From assembly GCA_964634885.1 (NCBI GenBank), contig CAZWLN010000027.1, forward strand, positions 1-57,737: a stretch of DNA of 57,737 nt, read 5' to 3'. Positions 8,693-15,765 of the stretch are shown here, piece by piece. The first letter of the stretch is position 1; every line of letters begins with the position of its first letter. The stretch comes from DAINRZ01 sp964634885. Its GTDB lineage: Bacteria; Bacteroidota; Ignavibacteria; Kapaibacteriales; UBA2268. The position numbers and the translations under genes were made by a program. The notes beneath the pieces were generated by a model, which was given only the letters and a program-made list of their open reading frames with translations, was not told where the DNA came from and searched no databases.

Positions 8693-9364
8693 TTGGCATA
8701 TTTAACTCAAATATATGCTTTGTTTCTTAAGGACGCTAAAAGCGAACTAAGGACAAGGTTTGCCGTTACTACTCTTTTACTTTTCATCCTTACAGCCGTA
8801 TCGATGTTCCTCTTTGCGACGGCCGGCGAAGAGACAAACAACGGCATTGCAGCCGGTTTCATCTGGATAATCATGTTTTTCTCAGCCATGACAGGCCTGT
8901 CCCGCAGCTTCATTGTCGAGGAAGAGCGCCAGACTGTCCTGTTCCTGAAACTGACTGTTGACCCCCTGGTGGTCTATTTCGGCAAGCTTCTCTATAATGT
9001 CATTCTGAACCTGGTGCTTAATACTCTTGCGGTGCTGCTGATTTTCATCTTTATGGAATCGGTGTATGTCAGGAATTATGAGTTGTTCATCTGCAATCAT
9101 GTGTTGGCATCGGTCGGCATTGCCGCCGCCTCAACAATTATCTCTGCCATTATTACAAAAGCAGGCAGCCGGGCTGCTGTCTATCCGGTGCTGTCATTCC
9201 CGGTACTGATACCGCTGATAATGCCCGGCATAGAAAACACGGCCATGGCCCTGGAAGGTGTGCCCCTGAACGAGGCTGCCGGCAACCTGCAGGTAATGGT
9301 AGCTTACTGCGGCCTGGTGATTGCCCTGTCTTCCATTCTCTTCGACCAGGTTTGGGAAGAGTGA
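8693..9364 (+). CDS. ccmB: CcmB-like heme exporter membrane protein
   Basis: The 223-residue protein has about six hydrophobic segments and the CcmB pattern: an N-terminal LFLKDAKSELRTR cytoplasmic entry, the conserved EEERQTVLFLKLTVDP loop near residue 85, and a C-terminal membrane pair. CcmB is the permease half of the CcmAB ABC unit of cytochrome c maturation system I. Translation begins at TTG (8693), supported by an AGG seven nt upstream and by the family N-terminus. No ccmA, ccmC or ccmE is adjacent: the upstream gene is a surface protein and downstream is a long repeat block. The gene therefore looks detached from its usual partners. Confidence 0.82.
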   Translation: MAYLTQIYALFLKDAKSELRTRFAVTTLLLFILTAVSMFLFATAGEETNNGIAAGFIWIIMFFSAMTGLSRSFIVEEERQTVLFLKLTVDPLVVYFGKLLYNVILNLVLNTLAVLLIFIFMESVYVRNYELFICNHVLASVGIAAASTIISAIITKAGSRAAVYPVLSFPVLIPLIMPGIENTAMALEGVPLNEAAGNLQVMVAYCGLVIALSSILFDQVWEE

Positions 9365-9473
9365 GGTTTTTTTCTAATTACGAATTACGAATTACGAGTA
9401 AAAAATTCTGAATTCTGAATTATGAATTATGAATATAGAGAGTCAGCGATAAGTCGAAATCATTTATTGCATT
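9365..9473 (+). repeat. Heptamer repeat tract directly after ccmB stop
   Basis: After the TGA come 11 nt (GGTTTTTTTCT) and then three AATTACG units (9376-9396). A second tract of AATTCTG and AATTATG heptamers runs from 9404 to 9431. The same 11-nt linker length and first heptamer follow the stop codon of the gene ending at 19170. Confidence 0.75.
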
Positions 9474-10070
9474 TGTAGAGACAGGTCTCAGACCTGTCTC
9501 AAACCGTGCCGAGCGTAGCCAATTCTGAATTCTGAATGCTGAATTCTGAATGCAGACCCGAGCGTAGCGAGACCAGCGGAGCCAATTCTGAATGACGAAT
9601 TACGAGCAGTAGATACGCAAGGCTTGCGTCTCAAAAATTAAAACGAATCTTACAAGAATTAGGATGATTTTTGTAGAGACAGGTCTCAGACCTGTCTCAA
9701 ACCGTGCCGAGCGTAGCCAATTCTGAATTCTGAATGCTGAATTCTGAATGCAGACCCGAGCGTAGCGAGACCAGCGGAGCCAATTCTGAATGACGAATTA
9801 CGAGCAGTAGATACGCAAGGCTTGCGTCTCAAAAATTAAAACGAATCTTACAAGAATTAGGATGATTTTTGTAGAGACAGGTCTCAGACCTGTCTCAAAC
9901 CGTGCCGAGCGTAGCCAATTCTGAATTCTGAATGCTGAATTCTGAATGCAGACCCGAGCTTAGCGAGACCAACGGAGCCAATTACAAGCCGTAGAGACGC
10001 AAGGCTCGCGACTCAAAATCGAAACCATTCTCAAGAGAATTAGATGTAGAGACAGGCCTCAGACCTGTCT
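9474..10070 (+). repeat. 198-bp composite tandem repeat, about three copies
   Basis: Copies start at 9474, 9672 and 9870 with a period of 198 bp; the first two read as identical. The third is diverged and about 23 bp shorter, and the beginning of a fourth starts at 10045. Each unit combines a GAGACAGGTCT/AGACCTGTCTC palindrome, GAGCGTAGC segments, GAATTCT-type heptamers and an ATACGCAAG/CTTGCGTCT palindrome. No ORF of note crosses it. The remaining gap, 10071-10131, has no recognised feature. Confidence 0.85.
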
Positions 10071-10131
10071 GATCCATCTTCTATCGAATGGTGTCCGTTG
10101 AAGGCTTTCTTTTTTACCTTAATTAAATGTA

Positions 10132-10836
10132 TTACGGCTGGCAACTGAAGAACAGCTCGGTGATGGCTGTTTCCTTCTTCTTTTCTTTGTTACCGGGGTA
10201 AACCTCGACAATTTCAAAACGAAGGGTTGCCTTACCGTTCTTTCCAAGGTATTTGAAATAGGGAAGGGAGAAGAACTGCATTCCGGGAATATCCTGAAGG
10301 TCGAGGTAACAGAGCGGTACCCCGTCGATGTAAACCTTGAACCGTTTGACACGCGAATATGCATAGAAATTGTAACCGTTCTTCTGGTAGCCATTTAGGA
10401 TTGTGAAGTAGTCACAGTAGTACTTGCAGCGGGTCAGGGTGTCGTCGAAGATGAAGTCAAATTCGAAATACTCACCTTTGCCGTATCCTTCGGCGCCCTC
10501 TACCCAGGCTGTCTGCCTGTTGTTGTCTCCAATGTTGTCAATCCTGAACAGGGTGTCTCCATCGGCTTTTTTTGCTGAGGAGCACCTAAGGTTAAAACCG
10601 GGGAATGAACAGGAGGTATAGAGGTCCTCTTCTTCGGATCCCATCACCTTCATGCTCTCTGCTGTGATATATTCCAGTTCTTCGGGTATCTGCAACTTCT
10701 TTGCCTGTTGCTGTTTCTTCGCATTTGCTGCCAGGTTCGGGTCAGGGCTTTGTAATATAATTCTCGATTCTTCATCGCTGCCGCCGCAGGAACTGAGAAT
10801 TATCAATACTGAAAAAATGATTGCGGGATATTTCAT
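10132..10836 (-). CDS. Lipoprotein with NADase-type glycan-binding domain
   Basis: The 234-residue product begins with a lipoprotein signal (FSVLIILSSC, lipobox Cys17). A low-complexity stretch (NAKKQQQAKK) follows, then from about residue 90 a discoidin-like fold of the type named NADase-type glycan-binding domain. Its landmarks are NRQTAWVEGAEGYGKGEY, ILNGYQKNGYNFYAYSRVKR, and a FEIVEVYPGN...TAITELFF ending. The family is thought to bind glycans; no enzyme active site is present. It lies 15 bp downstream of the caspase gene on the same strand, so the two are very likely one operon. An accessory role at the surface is inferred, not shown. Confidence 0.75.
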   Translation of the reverse strand: MKYPAIIFSVLIILSSCGGSDEESRIILQSPDPNLAANAKKQQQAKKLQIPEELEYITAESMKVMGSEEEDLYTSCSFPGFNLRCSSAKKADGDTLFRIDNIGDNNRQTAWVEGAEGYGKGEYFEFDFIFDDTLTRCKYYCDYFTILNGYQKNGYNFYAYSRVKRFKVYIDGVPLCYLDLQDIPGMQFFSLPYFKYLGKNGKATLRFEIVEVYPGNKEKKKETAITELFFSCQP

Positions 10837-10851
10837 AGAAGCAATTTGATT

Positions 10852-12627
10852 TTACTTTGTATTTAATATTAATTTAAACTTCTGCCACTCATCGGGATTC
10901 TCTGAGTCGGCTTTTACTGCAAAACCGCCGCCGCCGACAGCTGTGAGGAACATGCCGTTTATTGCCCTGAGAGAGACAGTGTTGTTACCGTGATCGACGA
11001 GTTCGAATATCTCAGTCGGTTCAATCTCAACACTCCTTGCGTCGATGAGGCCGTTGTTGAACGACAGGTAAAAGCCCTTGGAAGTCCTGACAGCTACGTG
11101 GGAGCTGTCGATCTTGACAAACTCGAAGGTCTCGTGTGGTCCGGCTTCGCTGCGGTCGAACCTGAGGTCGCTGCCGCCACCGTTGTTTGCACGCAGATAG
11201 TAACCATTGCTGCAGGAAACATTCATTTTTCTCAGTTTGACGATATTGAATACTTCCCAGGTCTTGATCTTTTCCCTGTCGGCAAGTACTTTGCCACCGC
11301 CGCCGTCCTCAGCGCACAGGTATTTATTCTGGCTTGTTCTGATGCCGATTTTTGTGCCTTCCAGTTCGATTATCCTGAATATTTCATTTCCACCTATGGT
11401 TTTTGCCTTTGCGTTCAGTTCTTTGCCGCCTGCCGAGAGATAGAAGCCGTTGTTTGTTTTGATTGCAACGCTGTCGCTGCCGAGCGGCTCGATGAAGAAC
11501 GCTTCAAATTTTTCAACATTGTCACGGTCAGCTTTTACACCGTTGCCGCCGCCATTTTCAGCACGCAGGAACTGTCCGTTCATTGCTTTAAGGGCAACCC
11601 TTCCGAAGATGAAACTCATGCCTGTGTATTCGCGTTTCATGTCGAATTTCAGGTCATTTGCAGAAATTGTATAGTTGACATCCTTCTTTACCGGATCGAG
11701 GTTCCTCTGCAGTCCCCGGGGTTCCTGCTTTTTACCTTCAGCGGTTTTGTTGTCGGCAACAAGGTTACCGCCGCCGACCCTGAAAACGAAGTCTCCTTTG
11801 TCGAGGTTGGGATTGCGGATCTTACCGTATTGCGGATGTTGTGAGCCGCTGCTGTAATTGACGACTTTTTCCTGGAGGAATTCGCCCATCTCGGAACCGG
11901 TGATGTAACCGTCGCTGTTAACGTCGCCTTCACCGTCGAGAGCTGCTACGAACTGTTGGCGGAAGATGCTGACGTCGGGAACTGTCTCTTCGGCACTGCC
12001 TGAAGAGATGAACTGCCTGACCGGCTGTGCCGTTTTGTATGATATGTTTTCAGGAGCCGAGCGGGTGATTGCGAAGACCGAACCTGAGAAACAGGCGTCG
12101 AAGAGGAAAAGGACATGTTTTGACTGGATATTCTTGGCGTAAACTTCAATCTGCTGCATCGCCATCGCCTTCGAAAGGAAAGCTTTCTGGTCCAGGTTGG
12201 GGTTGGCGGCATTGCGTGGGACGATGTACCCCATTTCTTCGCCGTAAGCTGCCTTGATCGTATGTCCATGGCCCGCAAAGTATAGTAACAGCCTGTTGTT
12301 AGCGTCCATGCCGTAGAGATTGATGAAGTCCTTATATGCCCTGTCAAGTTCGATGTCGTCGGGGTCCATGACGATGGTGACTTCGAAGTTCTGTCTCTCG
12401 AGTACCTGTTTTACGGCATTGACGTCTTTACGGACACCGGGCAGCTTAGGCCATCCGTTGTCGTAATCGGAAATGCCGATGATTAAAGCGTAGCTGCCGC
12501 TGTACAGCTTGATCTGGGCTCCTTCGGAGCCGGGAACTGTAATCTCGTCGGATGAGGTTGTTGTCGCAGCCGCCGACATCAGCAGGATGATCAGGGTATA
12601 TTTCAGGATATTTAGTTTCGAAGGCAT
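10852..12627 (-). CDS. Secreted caspase (C14) with EF-hand loop and two fascin-like beta-trefoils
   Basis: The 591-residue protein starts with a signal peptide (residues 1-25). The caspase p20 domain (about 45-285) has the catalytic dyad: His120 in YFAGHGH and Cys179 in DACFSG. Within it, D235-x-N237-x-D239-G-Y-I...E246 is a complete 12-residue EF-hand calcium loop. After a linker (about 286-335), six repeats of roughly 40 residues run to the C-terminus, each built around a G-x-(F/Y)-L core (GQFLRA, GFYLSA, KYLCAE, GYYLRA, GFYLSF, GMFLTA), the style of fascin/beta-trefoil lobes. Repeats 1, 3, 4 and 6 carry a GGG(G) insertion; 2 and 5 do not. Two three-lobed trefoils with the same internal order are the simplest reading. 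Export of a caspase makes extracellular or periplasmic proteolysis likely; the substrate is unknown. Confidence 0.85.
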   Translation of the reverse strand: MPSKLNILKYTLIILLMSAAATTTSSDEITVPGSEGAQIKLYSGSYALIIGISDYDNGWPKLPGVRKDVNAVKQVLERQNFEVTIVMDPDDIELDRAYKDFINLYGMDANNRLLLYFAGHGHTIKAAYGEEMGYIVPRNAANPNLDQKAFLSKAMAMQQIEVYAKNIQSKHVLFLFDACFSGSVFAITRSAPENISYKTAQPVRQFISSGSAEETVPDVSIFRQQFVAALDGEGDVNSDGYITGSEMGEFLQEKVVNYSSGSQHPQYGKIRNPNLDKGDFVFRVGGGNLVADNKTAEGKKQEPRGLQRNLDPVKKDVNYTISANDLKFDMKREYTGMSFIFGRVALKAMNGQFLRAENGGGNGVKADRDNVEKFEAFFIEPLGSDSVAIKTNNGFYLSAGGKELNAKAKTIGGNEIFRIIELEGTKIGIRTSQNKYLCAEDGGGGKVLADREKIKTWEVFNIVKLRKMNVSCSNGYYLRANNGGGSDLRFDRSEAGPHETFEFVKIDSSHVAVRTSKGFYLSFNNGLIDARSVEIEPTEIFELVDHGNNTVSLRAINGMFLTAVGGGGFAVKADSENPDEWQKFKLILNTK

Positions 12628-12712
12628 TTCGTTACCTTATCATTAATTATCAATTTCTATTCAACAATATATGAACGAAGAATTATAAAAGAAATTTTCC
12701 AGAATTTATTCT
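12628..12712 (-). other. Short gap between TPR and caspase genes
   Basis: 85 bp of AT-rich sequence with no hairpin terminator and no consensus -7 element that I can see, which leaves readthrough from the TPR gene into the caspase gene possible. Confidence 0.4.
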
Positions 12713-13618
12713 TTAGTTATTACTTTGATTTTCAGACGTCCCCTGGGACTTTCGCAATGCGTTCAGGTTGTTCCGTGCGCTCTGGTTTTCCGGTTCAACC
12801 TGGAGGGCTTTGTTAAAATACTCCAGGGCTTTTTGCCGATTCCCTTTTTTCGAATATATGGTACCGATGTTATTAAGGGCATCGGCACGCCTGGGATTGA
12901 CAGAAACGGACTGCTCGTAACAGGCGAGAGCGGAATCAAGGTTGCCGTTCCGGTTCAGTTCATTGCCTTTCTGCATATAGGCGACAGAAAGGTTATTGAT
13001 CAGGTGTGGCATCAGGTCTGCCAATTTTTTGGTCATCCTTAGTTTTTTGCTTTGGTCAAGGGCGCTGTTGTAGTATTTAATTGAACTGTCAATCAGCTTC
13101 TTGTCCAGCAATGAATTGGCTTTTGAGAATAGCGCGCCGATCAGGTCCCTTTGAGCGTCAAATTCGACATTGTTTACAAGGCCTCCGGAACCGATCTCAA
13201 CCGCTTTGGTGTGCTCGGCAATGGCGTTGTCCCAGTCCTGTTTCATGGAATAGTAAACCCCAAGGAAGTAGTGAACGCGGGCATGATAGGGGTGTTTTGC
13301 AGACAAGCTCTTAAGCATGGAGCCGCCTTCCTCGAGCAGTTTTTCCTTTAGCGTCGGGTCTTGTACTTTACGGGAGGAATCGACGAGCCTGATGGCGGTG
13401 TACCATGGATCCTGAAAATCGTGCATCGGAGGTTCAATCCATATCAGTACGAAAAGCAGAACCGTTACACCCAGCGCCGTTTGTGCGATTCTTTTTCTCT
13501 TTTTCTCTTCGGCGGTCAGGGGGGCGTGAACTTTCATTCCGGATTGCACAGGACTATGGTCCTGTGCTGCCGCTGCTTTTTTACTGTCCTGCTTTAAATT
13601 TTTCTTATTTTTTCCCAT
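12713..13618 (-). CDS. Single-pass membrane protein with TPR repeats
   Basis: From the ATG at 13618 the protein has 301 residues; a TTG six codons upstream is less likely. The N-terminal 55 residues are highly charged and cytoplasmic. One membrane helix follows (IAQTALGVTVLLFVLIWI), then TPR-type helical repeats to the end. The clearest repeats are AKHPYHARVHYFLGVYYSMK, ALACYEQSVSVNPRRADAL and ALEYFNKALQVEPENQSARN, each with the W/Y-G-A-P spacing of TPRs. It probably acts as a scaffold on the periplasmic side. It lies 85 bp upstream of the caspase gene on the same strand, so joint transcription is possible but not certain. Confidence 0.75.
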   Translation of the reverse strand: MGKNKKNLKQDSKKAAAAQDHSPVQSGMKVHAPLTAEEKKRKRIAQTALGVTVLLFVLIWIEPPMHDFQDPWYTAIRLVDSSRKVQDPTLKEKLLEEGGSMLKSLSAKHPYHARVHYFLGVYYSMKQDWDNAIAEHTKAVEIGSGGLVNNVEFDAQRDLIGALFSKANSLLDKKLIDSSIKYYNSALDQSKKLRMTKKLADLMPHLINNLSVAYMQKGNELNRNGNLDSALACYEQSVSVNPRRADALNNIGTIYSKKGNRQKALEYFNKALQVEPENQSARNNLNALRKSQGTSENQSNN

Positions 13619-13695
13619 AATATTGTTTAATTTCAAAAAAAATATTTTTGGAAATATAATACATTAATAAATGTAAAAATATAAAGAAATGCCAA

Positions 13696-14316
13696 ATGAT
13701 TTGTTTAAAAATTTTTACCCTGATGATTGCCCTGGCCTTAACGCTTGGGAAACCGGCAGAGAAGCCCGGGATTACATCTGTCGTCATCGACAGCGATATG
13801 ACCTTCGGGGAAGCTGTGAAAGGCACCAAAGCTCCTGCCGATGTACTGAAGGCACAGAAGCTCCTTACAGTCCGCTACTGGTCTAACGACGGCAAACTGC
13901 ACCAGGGGCAGATTATGGTGCACAAAGACGCTGCCGACGATGTAAAAGAGATTTTTAAAATAATCGAGGAGACAAAGTTCCCGGTCGGTAAATGCATACC
14001 AATCGTAAAGTACGACTGGGACGACGGCGCTTCGATGGACGACAACAACAGTTCTGCTTTCAATTACAGGACCATTGCCGGAACTAAGAAAATGTCCAAC
14101 CATGCGTACGGTAAGGCTGTGGACATCAATCCTTTGTGGAACCCGTTTACCCGCAGGAACGGCTCAGTGTCGCCGGAAAAAGGCAAATACGACAGAAACA
14201 GGGAAGGCACTTTCTACAAGGAACAGCGCATCGTTAAGGAATTTAAAAAGCGGGGCTGGAGATGGGGTGGAGAGTTTACCTCGTACAAGGACTATCATCA
14301 TTTTGACAAAAATTGA
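13696..14316 (+). CDS. M15-type D-Ala-D-Ala carboxypeptidase-like protein
   Basis: The 206-residue product has an N-terminal hydrophobic export signal (LKIFTLMIALALTLG). Its C-terminal half carries the M15 zinc-peptidase motifs: SNHAYGKAVDINP (first His and Asp ligands) and DYHHFD at the very end (catalytic region and last His ligand). Family members cut cross-bridges or D-Ala termini of peptidoglycan. The second motif lies only four residues from the C-terminus, which is usual for the short M15C/VanY-like forms. The RDD gene begins 64 bp downstream on the same strand. The enzyme class is well supported; the precise bond cleaved is not. Confidence 0.83.
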   Translation: MICLKIFTLMIALALTLGKPAEKPGITSVVIDSDMTFGEAVKGTKAPADVLKAQKLLTVRYWSNDGKLHQGQIMVHKDAADDVKEIFKIIEETKFPVGKCIPIVKYDWDDGASMDDNNSSAFNYRTIAGTKKMSNHAYGKAVDINPLWNPFTRRNGSVSPEKGKYDRNREGTFYKEQRIVKEFKKRGWRWGGEFTSYKDYHHFDKN

Positions 14317-14380
14317 CCATGCCTGCGGTTGGAAATTATTATTACGGCTTCCTGAACCTACAATCTTTGAGGAATAGTGA

Positions 14381-14821
14381 ATGATCTGTGAAATCAACAA
14401 TGTCGGCGATGATATATACGAGGTTTACAACGGCAATGAACTGATTACCTTCAGGTTTGCCGGATTTGCTGATAGACTGGGCGCCAGGTTAATAGATATG
14501 GCTATTATTTTTATACCTGCCGTCATGTTCCCCGTCCTGGCTCCATGGCTGTACTGGAGCATCCAGCAGAGCAGTACATTGCATTCTACCGTAGGACAAA
14601 GAGCAATGGGGATTAAACTCATTGGTACCGACGGCAGCGACGTTGGTTTTGGCAGGGCATCAGGCAGGTTCTTTGCCGATATTATCAATTCTTTACTTCT
14701 TTTCACAGGCTATCTGGTTATGCTGTTCAACCACAACCACCAGTGCCTGCACGATATGATTGCCGGCTGCATTGTTGTCCGCGAACTGAACAGGACGACA
14801 TTTGAGAATTCTGAATTATGA
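14381..14821 (+). CDS. RDD-family membrane protein; stop codon lies in a repeat
   Basis: The 146-residue protein matches the RDD family. It has RFAGFADRLGARLIDMAII (the R-x-x-A-x-x-D-x-x motif region at the first helix), TVGQRAMGIKL before the central Arg/Asp-containing helix, and a LHDMIAGCIVV ending. Two to three membrane helices are visible. Some RDD proteins behave as Na+(Li+)(K+)/H+ antiporters, but most are uncharacterised. The last codons (ENSEL-stop) are encoded by the first two units of a heptamer repeat tract that starts at 14806, so the reading frame ends inside the repeat. The native C-terminus may have been altered by repeat arrival. Confidence 0.8.
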   Translation: MICEINNVGDDIYEVYNGNELITFRFAGFADRLGARLIDMAIIFIPAVMFPVLAPWLYWSIQQSSTLHSTVGQRAMGIKLIGTDGSDVGFGRASGRFFADIINSLLLFTGYLVMLFNHNHQCLHDMIAGCIVVRELNRTTFENSEL

Positions 14822-14896
14822 ATTCTGAATGATAAATGCTGAATGCTGAATTATAAATGATAAATGCAGAATTATAAATTATGAATGATAAATGCT
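14806..14896 (+). repeat. Thirteen consecutive degenerate heptamers
   Basis: The tract is an unbroken run of 13 seven-base units of the form RAATNNN (GAATTCT, GAATTAT, GAATGAT, AAATGCT and similar). It begins inside the 3' end of the RDD gene and supplies its TGA (14819-14821). Confidence 0.85.
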
Positions 14897-14908
14897 AAAT
14901 TAAAAAGT

Positions 14909-14995
14909 TTCCCCGCCTTGGATAAGGCGGGGGCAGGGGGCGGTTCGATTTCTCCAGTTTATAAAGTTTGTCAAGTTTATAAAGTTCAGAAAGAC
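14909..14995 (-). repeat. Dispersed hairpin element, inverted copy, plus flanking TTTATAAA-type tract
   Basis: 14911-14932 reads CCCCGCCTT-GGAT-AAGGCGGGG, and the flank to 14950 matches, in reverse complement, the element at 1486-1527. The next 45 bp (TTTATAAAGTTTGTCAAG and similar) match in reverse the sequence following the copies near 49.5-49.8 kb. Confidence 0.75.
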
Positions 14996-15191
14996 AAACA
15001 AACCTGAAGGGTCTTTTTACATCTCCCGATTACTTATTTATCTATCTTGTATATCCGGTTTTGGCTCGAATTAATCTTGCTTTCACGATTTTCATACACT
15101 TAAAAAATATTGCCAAAAATCGGACAATCTCTTCTCGGCGAAAAAAAATACTAAACGACATAAGTCTAAAAATGGCATATAGTTATCCCCT

Positions 15192-15202
15192 CCCCCCCCC
15201 CC
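15192..15202 (+). repeat. C11 homopolymer tract
   Basis: Eleven consecutive C residues are followed by GG, about 30 bp upstream of a promoter-like TTGACA. Long C tracts are prone to slippage and could vary in length between cells. It may also be an assembly uncertainty. Confidence 0.8.
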
Positions 15203-15233
15203 GGATATTTCCGCATATCTATAAAAATAATGC

Positions 15234-15263
15234 TTGACATTATTATGAAAATATACTAATTTG
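15234..15263 (+). promoter_or_regulatory. Candidate promoter for the 15.3-15.8 kb leader
   Basis: TTGACA at 15234-15239 is followed 17 nt later by TAATTTG (15257-15263), one base short of the Bacteroidota TAnnTTTG -7 element with a TTG-to-TA spacing of 20 nt. A transcript from here would have about 490 nt of leader before the ATG at 15766. Confidence 0.35.
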
Positions 15264-15765
15264 ACCGCGGTTTTTTATACATATTTCATTTTAATCATAG
15301 AGGAGAGGATTCTCTTGAGAGAAAAAATAAGCGTAAGAATATAACTATTTTTAACAGCCAACGTTTTTTTTCCGCTTTTCATTAGTAAAGCCGTGTTAAA
15401 AAATTTGGAGGAACTTGGAAATTATTTTTCAGAAAACAGAAGAAAGGAGTGTCGCCTATGATTGTCGGACAGTGATTAGTTAATGGTAGTATGAGAATGA
15501 TGGCAGGGTAACTGCATCCGAAGTGCAGGAGAATGTCGGTTTTCCCGGTGATTGATAAATGGCGGGTAAATGGAATTGTCCGGGAGATGATTTCAAAAAA
15601 GCTGCTCATAGGTGAATTATCGCTATGAGCCGCATAAAATAATAAAGCCCATAACGGAAGCACCGCTATGAGCCGCATCTGAACTTGCAGAGGGCTAAGT
15701 TTTTGGAGACTTCCTCTGTAAGTTCGGTGCTAATTTAACATTTTTTCACAAATTAGGGGAAAAAA
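15264..15765 (+). other. Structured AT-rich leader or small-RNA candidate
   Basis: No supportable ORF lies here. Several helices can be drawn: CTGCA/TGCAG at 15512-15528, CCCGG/CCGGG at 15544-15584, GCTCATAG/CTATGAGC at 15603-15629, and a 13-bp stem 15681-15693/15713-15725 with one G-U pair, flanked by GCACC/GGTGC. The phrase CGCTATGAGCCGCAT occurs twice (15621 and 15664). I do not recognise a known RNA family: the RNase P, tmRNA and SRP hallmarks I looked for are absent. It could be a long 5' leader of the next gene or an independent RNA. Confidence 0.4.

Noticed and set aside
9474..10070. Possible CRISPR array
   Set aside because: The period is 198 bp, the units are near-identical throughout rather than repeat plus unique spacers, and no cas gene is present.
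9365..10131. Insertion sequence remnant
   Set aside because: No transposase fragment and no terminal inverted repeats framing the block; the parts are short repeats.
10990..11844. 284-residue plus-strand ORF
   Set aside because: Antisense to the caspase/trefoil gene; Cys/Val-rich sequence without a family pattern, typical of a shadow frame.
15382..15678. 98-residue minus-strand ORF in the structured leader
   Set aside because: No ribosome-binding site and no recognisable domain; the region is better explained as a non-coding leader.
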